This document shows, piece after piece, positions 1 through 6,299 of a stretch of DNA of 64,000 nt. The position numbers were made by a program, and so were the translations under genes. Within the stretch, counting starts at the first letter, position 1; every line of letters starts with the position of its first letter. Source of the DNA: Oscillibacter sp. GTDB lineage: Bacteria; Bacillota; Clostridia; Oscillospirales; Oscillospiraceae. The DNA is taken from NCBI GenBank assembly GCA_022791875.1, contig JAAVZX010000019.1, positions 1-64,000 on the forward strand, given 5' to 3'. Below the pieces are notes generated by a model. The model saw only the letters and a list, made by a program, of their open reading frames with translations, did no database searches and was not told the DNA's origin.

Positions 1-92
1 CCCAGCTACACATACTATTCCTCCACAATGGGGATCTCCCGGTTCATGATGGGCATGATGCAGGTTTTGCCCTAAAGATGCTTGTACCGCTA
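1..92 (-). other. Amber-interrupted continuation of the valS frame
   Basis: Downstream of the first stop of valS the same frame still reads as valyl-tRNA synthetase editing-domain sequence: RYKHL, then GKTCIMPIMNREIPIVEE, then YV. No frameshift is needed. Four TAG codons lie in this frame, at plus-strand positions 90-92, 72-74, 15-17 and 6-8. Homologous ValRS proteins carry ordinary residues at these places, commonly Glu or Asp around the DEYVE segment. TAG is a true terminator elsewhere in this window (ends of sigE, the DUF554 gene, rluB, dacF and the radical SAM gene), so wholesale reassignment is unlikely. The sequence shows a conserved frame with clustered ambers. Whether this is decay, contig-end error or suppression cannot be decided here. 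Confidence 0.8.
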
Positions 93-803
93 GTCCTCCG
101 GGTTCTCGGCCACGCCGGTGTCGCCCATCATGGTTTCGGGACGGGTGGTGGCAACTACCAGGTCGCCGGAGCCGTCGGCCAGAGGGTAGCGGATGTGCCA
201 GAGGTGTCCGGGCTTGTCCTGGTACTCCACCTCGGCGTCGCTGAGGGCGGTGATGCAGTGGGGGCACCAGTTGATGATGCGGCTTCCCTTGTAGATCAGG
301 CCCTTGTCGTAGAGCTCGCAGAAGGTCTCCCGGACGGCCTTGGAGAGGCCCGCGTCCATGGTGAAGCGGGAGCGGGACCAGTCACAGGAGACGCCCAGCT
401 TCTTCTGCTGCTGGACGATGCGGCTCCCGTACTTCTCCTTCCACTTCCAGACCCGCTGGAGGAACTTCTCACGGCCCAGGTCATAGCGGCTCAGGCCCTC
501 GTTGACCCGCAGGTCCTCCTCCACCTTCACCTGAGTGGAGATTCCCGCGTGGTCCACGCCGGGGACCCAGAGGGCGGCGTAGCCCTGCATCCGCTTGAAG
601 CGGGTGAGGATGTCCTGGAGGGTGGAGTCCATGGCGTGGCCCATGTGGAGCTGTCCGGTGACGTTGGGCGGGGGCATGACGATGGAAAAGGGCTTTTTCG
701 CGGGGTCCGGACTGCTGGAGAAGCAGCCGTTCTGCTCCCACATCTCGTAGATGCGGCCCTCCACCTGCTGGGGTTCGTAGACCTTGGGTAATTCTTTGTT
801 CAT
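90..803 (-). CDS. valS: Valine--tRNA ligase, N-terminal part, interrupted by amber codons
   Basis: Class I aminoacyl-tRNA synthetase that charges tRNA-Val in the cytoplasm. The 237 readable residues hold the nucleotide-binding half with the HIGH-type motif ([12 protein letters not shown], about residues 47-58), the SRSRFTMD segment and the start of the CP1 editing domain ([12 protein letters not shown]). A complete ValRS is close to 880 residues, so most of the catalytic fold and the KMSKS loop are missing. The ATG at 803 has AGGAG about ten bases upstream. The gene is third in a T-box-led operon behind two YcxB-like genes. The frame stops at a TAG and meets three more TAGs within 30 codons. 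If the sequence is right, this copy cannot make a full enzyme and another ValRS must exist. Confidence 0.85.
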   Translation of the reverse strand: MNKELPKVYEPQQVEGRIYEMWEQNGCFSSSPDPAKKPFSIVMPPPNVTGQLHMGHAMDSTLQDILTRFKRMQGYAALWVPGVDHAGISTQVKVEEDLRVNEGLSRYDLGREKFLQRVWKWKEKYGSRIVQQQKKLGVSCDWSRSRFTMDAGLSKAVRETFCELYDKGLIYKGSRIINWCPHCITALSDAEVEYQDKPGHLWHIRYPLADGSGDLVVATTRPETMMGDTGVAENPED

Positions 804-831
804 TCGTAACGCTCCTGTCTGATGAATTGGT

Positions 832-1470
832 TTATTTTTGTATATGGCTTTGAACGAAGGCTTCCAGCTCTTTGCCCTCGGGGCTCACCGGAAGGACCGG
901 CCTGCCCGTCTGGGCAATCCAGAAGGCCGGAAGCGCCTCTGGGTCGCCGCGGGTAAAATTGTGATGGGGAAGCATATAGTACGCATTCTTCCCCAGGTCC
1001 ACATAGAAGTGGCTCTCGTCCGCCCAGAGGTTTTTGACGGCGGAGAGGTCGTAGTGGTGGTCCACGCCGGGGCCGTGGGCGTCGAAGCCCTTTTCGGAGA
1101 TAATGAAGAGGTCCCGTTCACCGATTTTCTGGAATTTTCTGTAGGACCCCTGGACCCAGTAGGGGTAAACGGGCTGATCGGCGGAGCCGCGGTTCCGGTA
1201 GGCCGACCAGGCCCCCGCCAGAACCAGAAGGGTACACAGCAGCACATATACATGCGTTCCCGCTATCGGGCCAAGCTCGTGGTGAAGCCAGAATACTCCG
1301 GCAAAGCCCAGCAAGCCCAGGACCAGGGCGGCAATACTGTTCCGCTTGGCCTCCGCGCGGGTCATCATCTTCGGGGGAATCCGCCCCCCTTTCTTCTGGA
1401 CAAAGGCTTTCCAGTAAGCGTAAAAATCGTCTATGGTGTAGTCCATCCGGATTTCAAACTCGTTTTCCAT
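832..1470 (-). CDS. YcxB-like membrane protein
   Basis: A 212-residue protein with two predicted transmembrane helices (about residues 45-62 and 70-88) between a short charged N-terminus and a soluble C-terminal domain. The C-terminal half has the pattern of YcxB-like domains: an aromatic and basic strand ([19 protein letters not shown]), a [13 protein letters not shown] segment, and the ending [21 protein letters not shown]. The role of the family is unknown. It sits between a second, weakly similar protein and valS, so all three probably share the T-box leader. Linkage to valS suggests co-transcription with the valine-charging signal but not a shared function. Confidence 0.7.
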   Translation of the reverse strand: MENEFEIRMDYTIDDFYAYWKAFVQKKGGRIPPKMMTRAEAKRNSIAALVLGLLGFAGVFWLHHELGPIAGTHVYVLLCTLLVLAGAWSAYRNRGSADQPVYPYWVQGSYRKFQKIGERDLFIISEKGFDAHGPGVDHHYDLSAVKNLWADESHFYVDLGKNAYYMLPHHNFTRGDPEALPAFWIAQTGRPVLPVSPEGKELEAFVQSHIQK

Positions 1471-1489
1471 TCCCTCTCCCCTCCCCGGC

Positions 1490-2020
1490 TCAGCGCAGAT
1501 ACCGGACCGGACCGTGCAGACGCTGCTCTATAAAAGCGCGAAAATCATCCGGGGTGCCCTGGGTGAATCCGGCCATGCTCAGGATGACGCAGTGGATCTT
1601 ATCCAGGGCCAGAACGAAGTAGCCTGGAAGCTCGTAGGCGTTCTGGACCAGATCATAGCTGTAGACGGAGCGGACGCCCGCCTTTTCGGCCTGAAAGGCG
1701 TCTTCGGTGAAGAAGCAGCGGCGGGGGCCGTCGTCGCCCTGGAGCTGCCGCCGGATGCGTGCGGCAATCATGGAGCGGTAAAACAGCCCCTGGAGCACGC
1801 CCATGGGTCCCAGCACCAGGGTCATGCCCGTGACGATGTGTCCGGAGAAGTCCAGCCGCCGGAGCCGCCACAGGAGCAGGATGCCCGCGATGCAGCACCA
1901 CCCGCCCGCGATCAGAAGGACCCAGCGGCGGATGCGGGTCCGGCGGGAGGTCTTGATCTGCACGTCCGCCAGGGCGTACAGGGCTTCCTTGTCGTACAGG
2001 GTCGTGTTTTCAAAAACCAT
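1490..2020 (-). CDS. YcxB-like membrane protein, first gene after the T-box
   Basis: A 176-residue protein with a basic N-terminus (KTSRRTRIRR) leading into two transmembrane helices (about residues 32-50 and 61-80). A cytoplasmic C-terminal domain follows with the same order of elements as the downstream neighbour (YSYDLVQNAYE, then GYFVLALDKIHCVILSMAGFT). The ATG at 2020 has GGAGG seven bases upstream, directly after the T-box terminator, so this is the first coding region on the T-box transcript. Function unknown. The pair looks like an old tandem duplication, judged from shared architecture rather than high identity. Confidence 0.68.
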   Translation of the reverse strand: MVFENTTLYDKEALYALADVQIKTSRRTRIRRWVLLIAGGWCCIAGILLLWRLRRLDFSGHIVTGMTLVLGPMGVLQGLFYRSMIAARIRRQLQGDDGPRRCFFTEDAFQAEKAGVRSVYSYDLVQNAYELPGYFVLALDKIHCVILSMAGFTQGTPDDFRAFIEQRLHGPVRYLR

Positions 2021-2035
2021 GCTGTTCCTCCAAAA

Positions 2036-2283
2036 GAAAAACGCCCAAAGCCGTTAAGGCTCAGGGCGGACGAAAATCCGTGGTACCACCTGAATTCGCA
2101 CGGGGGACCGTGCGCACTCGTTTTCCCGGTAACGGCGGGAGGCCGCCGGGGCCTACTGCTGCTTCGGCCTCGGTGCTCGGGGACGACTTCGCCGCCGCTT
2201 CACGAGAGCTTCCACCAACCGCTCCCTCTCTTGGCATCCGCGCAACGGGTACTGCTTCCCTTCTTTGCAGTTCTGCAATATAC
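2036..2283 (-). promoter_or_regulatory. T-box leader, probably tRNA-Val responsive
   Basis: On the minus strand the leader contains the canonical T-box AGGTGGTACCACG at 2079-2091. A Rho-independent terminator follows at 2036-2068: CGCCC pairs with GGGCG around a GAGCC/GGCT inner stem and runs into TTTTT. Upstream is a stem I-like region (AGAGAGGGAGCGGTTGGTGG near 2207-2232). A plausible specifier, GTC (Val), lies just before CCCCGAGC at about 2182-2187. T-boxes antiterminate when the matching uncharged tRNA binds. The next aminoacyl-tRNA synthetase gene downstream is valS, which agrees with a valine specifier. The specifier assignment is by eye. Confidence 0.88.
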
Positions 2284-2289
2284 CGTGCC

Positions 2290-2318
2290 ATTATAATATA
2301 CAGATGGGCCGTTGTCAA
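2290..2318 (-). promoter_or_regulatory. Consensus sigma-A promoter of the T-box operon
   Basis: On the minus strand TTGACA (2313-2318) and TATAAT (2290-2295) are separated by exactly 17 bases. Both hexamers match the consensus perfectly, and the leader begins just downstream. Confidence 0.9.
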
Positions 2319-2399
2319 GGCTGAAAGCGACGCGTCAGTTCTCTTTACAATTAAAAGCCTCCCATCCCTTGCCGTGTCCGGCGCACAAGCCCGCCTCAC

Positions 2400-2462
2400 C
2401 CACCAGTTTCGCGTCGAGTTAAAGCTCTTTTTGCCTACTTTTTCTCTCGAGAAAAAGTAGGA
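2400..2462 (-). repeat. Palindromic CTCGAG repeat after sigE
   Basis: Read on the minus strand this is CTACTTTTTCTCGAGAGAAAAAGTAG (2435-2460), then an AAAAAGAGCTTTAACTCGACG tail and TGGTGGG. Related copies lie near 10027, 35506, 38801, 39690, 51170 and 55455. It begins within ten bases of the sigE stop and is oriented with sigE. The spacer from 2319 to 2400 shows nothing else I can name. Confidence 0.75.
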
Positions 2463-2468
2463 GCACCC

Positions 2469-3167
2469 CTAGCTCAAACGCAGAATCTCCTTCTTCAACC
2501 GGGAAATGATCCGCTTTTCCAGCCGCGAGATGTATGACTGTGAGATCCCGAGTTTGTCTGCCACCTCCTTCTGGGTCTGCTCCCGGCAGCCGCCGAGGCC
2601 GAAGCGGAGGGTGATGATCTCCTTTTCGCGGGGGGACAGGGTGTTGATGGCTGTGGCCAGAAGGGTGCGGTCTACGTCTTCTTCGATGGGGCGCATGACG
2701 ATGTCTTCGTCGGTGCCCAGGACGTCGGACAGGAGAAGCTCGTTGCCGTCCCAGTCGGTGTTCAGGGGTTCGTCGAAGGAGACTTCGCCTTTGCGGTTCG
2801 CGTTTTTGCGGAGGTACATCAGAATTTCGTTTTCGATGCAGCGAGAGGCGTAGGTCGCCAGCTTGATGTTCTTGTCTGTGCGGTACGTGCCCACCGCCTT
2901 GATGAGGCCGATTGTGCCGATGGAGATCAGGTCTTCAATGTTGATGCCCGTGTTCTCGAAACGCCTGGCTATGTAGACTACAAGACGCAGATTGTGTTCA
3001 ATCAGCTCCTGCCTGGCTGCTTCGTCCATGTTCGCCAGAAGCTCCGCTTCCCGTTCTCTCGGGAGGGGCGGCGGAAGAATGTCGCTGCCCCCGATGTAGT
3101 GAACGCCTTCCTCCGCCAGCAGTCCCAAGCGGACCAACAGACGCCGTATAGTTTCCAAAACGTCCAT
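2469..3167 (-). CDS. sigE: RNA polymerase sporulation sigma factor SigE
   Basis: Mother-cell sigma factor made as an inactive pro-protein and activated by SpoIIGA cleavage. The 232-residue product has region 2 ([55 protein letters not shown]) and region 4 with its helix-turn-helix ([38 protein letters not shown]). The stretch [20 protein letters not shown] is diagnostic of SigE/SigK and fits SigE best because spoIIGA is next to it. I chose the ATG at 3167, which has AAAGGAGG six bases upstream; a TTG at 3185 lies upstream in frame. The first 25 or so residues would be the pro-sequence. It ends with a genuine TAG. A sigG gene does not follow here, unlike in Bacillus. Confidence 0.95.
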   Translation of the reverse strand: MDVLETIRRLLVRLGLLAEEGVHYIGGSDILPPPLPREREAELLANMDEAARQELIEHNLRLVVYIARRFENTGINIEDLISIGTIGLIKAVGTYRTDKNIKLATYASRCIENEILMYLRKNANRKGEVSFDEPLNTDWDGNELLLSDVLGTDEDIVMRPIEEDVDRTLLATAINTLSPREKEIITLRFGLGGCREQTQKEVADKLGISQSYISRLEKRIISRLKKEILRLS

Positions 3168-4038
3168 GACTTCCTCCTTTTCCAACTGATCCGCCCCACA
3201 GGGCCGTGTACCCCGTCCCCAGCGCCGTAGGCGACAGCGCCGCCGTCAGGCCGGGAAAGCGCTCTCCGGCTATTTCCGTCCAGTCCGTCCGCACCGTCAG
3301 GAGCAGTCCCCCGGACGTCCCCACAGCGTGATACGGCGTCAGCCGCGGCCTCAGCCACGGGGCCGCGTCCCGCAGCGGTTCCAGAAGTTCCTCCGGGGAC
3401 TTCAAGCTCTCCGCCGACAGAAGCGCCCGCACCTCCCTGGGCAGCGCCCCGTCCAGCCCGCCGGGTGCCGTCACCAGCACCGCCCGCCCCCCAGGCTCCC
3501 GCAGCCCGTTCCCGCTGTCATAGAGCGCGGTCAGCGCCGCCGTCCGCCCATTCAGGCACACCCGCACCGGAAGCAGTTCCCCACGCACCCCATGCCGCGC
3601 CGCCGCCCGGAACACCAGCGACAAAACCAGATAGGCCCCCGCCGCCGTCAAAAGCAGCTCCCGCCCATCCACATTCGTATAAAAAATCCCATTCACCACC
3701 GGCACCGCCCGCCCCGCCAGCAGTCCCAGCCCCAGCACGCACCCCGCCATCCCGCACGCCAGCGCAAACAGCAGCACCGTCATCCGGACCAGCCGTTCCT
3801 CCCCCCCAAACGCCATCAGCGCCATCAGCACCCCCGCCGCCACCTTCACCGGCGTCTCCGCCAAAAACCCGCACCCCGGCAAAAACACCGCCGCCGCATA
3901 AGCCCCGCCCGCCACCGCCGCCGCCGCATACCGCCACCGCCGCAGAGGCACACCCGCCAGACGCGCCGCCGAAAGAAGCAGTACGTAATCCATCAGGCCG
4001 TTCAGCACAAACACACTGTCTATGTAGATGACCATCAT
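2998..4038 (-). CDS. spoIIGA: Sigma-E processing peptidase SpoIIGA, with an abnormal 3' overlap
   Basis: Membrane aspartic protease that cleaves pro-SigE at the septum. The N-terminus has about five hydrophobic helices (first [20 protein letters not shown]). The protease domain carries the catalytic [11 protein letters not shown] motif near residue 180 and ends with the family-typical [16 protein letters not shown] near residue 285. The ATG at 4038 follows AAGGAAGGAGC. After the expected C-terminus the frame runs on for about 56 residues through the first 170 bases of sigE in another frame, giving a Gly/Ser/Arg-rich tail. Family members are usually about 280-310 residues, so the 346-residue reading is too long. 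The tail may be a real readthrough overlap or may reflect a small indel near 3190. Confidence 0.88.
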   Translation of the reverse strand: MMVIYIDSVFVLNGLMDYVLLLSAARLAGVPLRRWRYAAAAVAGGAYAAAVFLPGCGFLAETPVKVAAGVLMALMAFGGEERLVRMTVLLFALACGMAGCVLGLGLLAGRAVPVVNGIFYTNVDGRELLLTAAGAYLVLSLVFRAAARHGVRGELLPVRVCLNGRTAALTALYDSGNGLREPGGRAVLVTAPGGLDGALPREVRALLSAESLKSPEELLEPLRDAAPWLRPRLTPYHAVGTSGGLLLTVRTDWTEIAGERFPGLTAALSPTALGTGYTALWGGSVGKGGSHGRFGNYTASVGPLGTAGGGRRSLHRGQRHSSAAPPERTGSGASGEHGRSSQAGAD

Positions 4039-4090
4039 GCCGCTGCTCCTTCCTTGCAATGGTGCCTGCCTACGGGGGACGATGGACGGG

Positions 4091-4172
4091 GGGCCTCCGG
4101 CGGCCAGGGGCTTTGCCCCTGGACCCCACCAGAGGGGCACGCGCCCCTCTGGACTCCGGCAGATCAGTTTTT
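4091..4172 (+). repeat. Double-hairpin repeat upstream of spoIIGA
   Basis: Read on plus: CCTCCGGCGG, hairpin CCAGGGGCTTTGCCCCTGG, spacer ACCCCA, hairpin CCAGAGGGGCACGCGCCCCTCTGG, ACTCCGGCAGATCAG and a T run. On the minus strand it lies just before the spoIIGA ribosome-binding site, joined by GTAGGCAGGCACCA, the same linker found before recG. In the plus direction it looks like a terminator. Between it and the MFS gene is a TATAAT-like -10 (4178-4190, minus strand) without a good -35. Confidence 0.85.
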
Positions 4173-4264
4173 CCTTCGGCTCTCTATTATAGGGCAGGCC
4201 CTTTGGAAAAAACGTCGGATTGTGTGCTGGGGTGCGAAAAACGATGCCGTGGGCGCGGCACCGT

Positions 4265-5512
4265 TTACGATTTGCTGGATTGCTGCTCCAGCGACTTGAA
4301 TAGATTGGCAGAGAGTGCGCCGACTGCGCAGATGAGCAGGCCCGTCGGAATTAGAACGATATGCACCGCGGTGCTGAATCGGTCAAACAGGAAGCCGTAG
4401 ACGATCTGCCCTAACGGCTGGGCGCATAGCGTGATGGTGGACGTGTAGGCCATCACCTTGCCAATCAGATGGTTCGGCGTCCTTTGCTGGATGATCGAAA
4501 CCGCAAAAATTGAGAAAATGCTGATCACTATCTCCATGCCGCAGAAAGATATGACATTGACAATATACCGCGCCAGCGGATCAGCCGGAACAATAAATGC
4601 AATCCCCGCAGGCACAGCAAAAATCCCCAAACTCCCCAGCATAATCGAAAGCCTGCAAATCCTAATCCGCCCCGTAAGCACCCCTGCGGCGATACTCCCC
4701 AGAATCGCCGCAACCGCCAAAGCGCTCTCCGCCGCCCCATAATACTCCGCCCCAAGCCCCAGTACATTCCGTACCAGAAACGGAAGCCCGACCACCGTAA
4801 TCCCCATCACAAAAAACCTCGAAACCGCCGTCAGAAACAGCATCTTCGAGACGACTGCTTGTTCCCTGAAAATATACCGCATACTCTCCGCAAAATCCCG
4901 CCGCACAACCGAAGCCACACTCCCCCCATCCTCTGGCGCATGGCGCTCCAACCGTATAAAGCACTCAAACCCCGCCGTCACGAAAAAGCAGACCGTGCTG
5001 GCAAGCATAACAGACCGCAGCCCTAGCGCCGCATAGCATACACCCCCCAGCACCGGTGCAGTCAAGTAAGAGAGAGACGCCGCTTGATTCACGACCGCGT
5101 TCCCCCGCATAATGTTGTCCCCCTCCAGCATAGAGGGGATGCACGCCTGCACCGTAGGTGTCTCAAACGCCCCCAAAACGGAGAGGACGATCATCAGCAC
5201 ACAGATCACAGCGATATCATTTTCCGCCCTCAGAAAGACCGCCGCGCACAGGACCGAAGCACCCGTCAAAGCGTCCAGCACGACCATAACAGTCCGCCGG
5301 TCCGCCCTGTCCGCGAGGATGCCACCCAAGGGCGAAAGCATGATCGTAGGAACCATAGCCGCCGACAAAATCCCCGCGAACACCGCCGCCGAACCGGTGG
5401 CGTCCAGCACATACATCGACAGCGCAAGCCGCAGTATAAAATTCCCGAACAGCGACGTAACCTGTCCCAGAATCAGCAGCACGAAATTTCTACAGAACAA
5501 TTTTTGCATCAT
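4265..5512 (-). CDS. MFS exporter, MFS_3/EntS-like
   Basis: A 415-residue major facilitator with 12 predicted transmembrane helices. The loop after helix 2 (GGILADRADRRTVMVVLD) is the family signature GxLaDRxdRR. The overall pattern (NFVLLILGQVTSLFGNFIL start, SLSYLTAPVLGG in helix 5) resembles the drug or siderophore exporter branch with EntS and MdfA-like pumps. It overlaps the TetR gene by four bases (ATGA), so the two are translationally coupled and the pump is probably repressed by that regulator. Substrate cannot be told from sequence. It may instead move a peptide or an antibiotic made by neighbours in the host habitat. Confidence 0.85.
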   Translation of the reverse strand: MMQKLFCRNFVLLILGQVTSLFGNFILRLALSMYVLDATGSAAVFAGILSAAMVPTIMLSPLGGILADRADRRTVMVVLDALTGASVLCAAVFLRAENDIAVICVLMIVLSVLGAFETPTVQACIPSMLEGDNIMRGNAVVNQAASLSYLTAPVLGGVCYAALGLRSVMLASTVCFFVTAGFECFIRLERHAPEDGGSVASVVRRDFAESMRYIFREQAVVSKMLFLTAVSRFFVMGITVVGLPFLVRNVLGLGAEYYGAAESALAVAAILGSIAAGVLTGRIRICRLSIMLGSLGIFAVPAGIAFIVPADPLARYIVNVISFCGMEIVISIFSIFAVSIIQQRTPNHLIGKVMAYTSTITLCAQPLGQIVYGFLFDRFSTAVHIVLIPTGLLICAVGALSANLFKSLEQQSSKS

Positions 5513-6165
5513 GCCTCCCTCCCCTCCCGGGAAACACCCGCCGCAAATTTTTCCGCATACTCCGCAAGCGCTCCGTCAAAAACCGGCAGGCCCATACAGG
5601 CCAGCACTTCCATCACAAACCGGTACTTCCGCCGCACATCCGCCTCCGCCCCCGGGAACACCTGCGGCAGAAGCCAGAAGTTCACAAGCGGCAAAAGCTC
5701 CGACAGCTCCCTGGCATACTCCGTCTTAATCGACCCGTCCCGCCTTCCTTCCTCCAGCAGTTCCTGCCACAGAGGCGTCAGCACCCGCCGGTTCTCATCC
5801 ACCGCCGCCGCCAGAATCTGCGGGTCCTTCAAAATCGAAGCGGCTTGCAGGTTGATCCCATTGCGCGTCTCGTCCCCGGAGTTAAGCAGGAGTACGGCCC
5901 TGATTTTTTCCAGGCCGTTCAAATCCGTGCGCCCCCTGACAAGCTCGAACGGGTTATTCTCAAAAAACATCTGGTTCCCCAAGGCGTGCATAAGCGCTTC
6001 CTTGCTCTGAAAATAGCGGTAAAACACCCCTTTCGCGCCCCCGACGGCGTTCATAATGTCAGAAACAGAAGTTTCCGCGTACCCATTTGACACAAACAGC
6101 TCCTTCGCCGCGTCCAAAATTTCCTGTCTCCACGCCTCCGGCGTTTTCTTCCCAGGCCGCGCCAT
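5509..6165 (-). CDS. TetR/AcrR-family transcriptional repressor
   Basis: A 218-residue regulator with an N-terminal helix-turn-helix of TetR type (ILDAAKELFVSNGYAETSVS, then NAVGGAKGVFYRYFQSKEAL, residues about 15-60). A divergent ligand-binding C-terminal domain follows. The ATG at 6165 has TTTAGGAGG eight bases upstream. It heads a two-gene operon with the MFS exporter. A 16-bp palindrome overlaps its promoter, so it very likely represses itself and the pump until a ligand binds. Confidence 0.9.
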   Translation of the reverse strand: MARPGKKTPEAWRQEILDAAKELFVSNGYAETSVSDIMNAVGGAKGVFYRYFQSKEALMHALGNQMFFENNPFELVRGRTDLNGLEKIRAVLLLNSGDETRNGINLQAASILKDPQILAAAVDENRRVLTPLWQELLEEGRRDGSIKTEYARELSELLPLVNFWLLPQVFPGAEADVRRKYRFVMEVLACMGLPVFDGALAEYAEKFAAGVSREGREA

Positions 6166-6186
6166 CTGTTTTGCACCTCCTAAAAA

Positions 6187-6245
6187 AAGATAGTTAATGA
6201 CCGTTGGTCACTAACTATCTTACCACAGCTCTGCTTCAAATGCAA
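6187..6245 (-). promoter_or_regulatory. tetR-MFS promoter with palindromic TetR operator
   Basis: On the minus strand TTGCAT (6240-6245) and TAAGAT (6217-6222) are spaced by 17 bases. The inverted repeat 6187-6221 has 16-bp arms (AAGATAGTTAATGACC and its complement, one mismatch) around a 3-bp centre. Its core TGACCGTTGGTCA is a typical TetR-family site. The operator covers the -10 and the start of transcription, the expected geometry for repression. Confidence 0.88.
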
Positions 6246-6252
6246 CAGAAAA

Positions 6253-6284
6253 GACGGACAGGAAGTGTTCGCTCCCCGTCCGTC
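6253..6284 (-). terminator. Rho-independent terminator of the class A PBP gene
   Basis: Minus-strand hairpin: GACGGAC pairs with GTCCGTC, with a short internal extension (GGA/TCC), and is followed by TTTTCT. It lies 16 bases after the PBP stop codon. Confidence 0.75.
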
Positions 6285-6299
6285 CTTATCCTATTCAGC

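Noticed and set aside
1-803. Genome-wide reassignment of TAG to a sense codon
   Set aside because: Well-defined genes end at TAG within this window (sigE, the DUF554 gene, rluB, dacF, the radical SAM gene), and reading through gives repeat or non-coding sequence.
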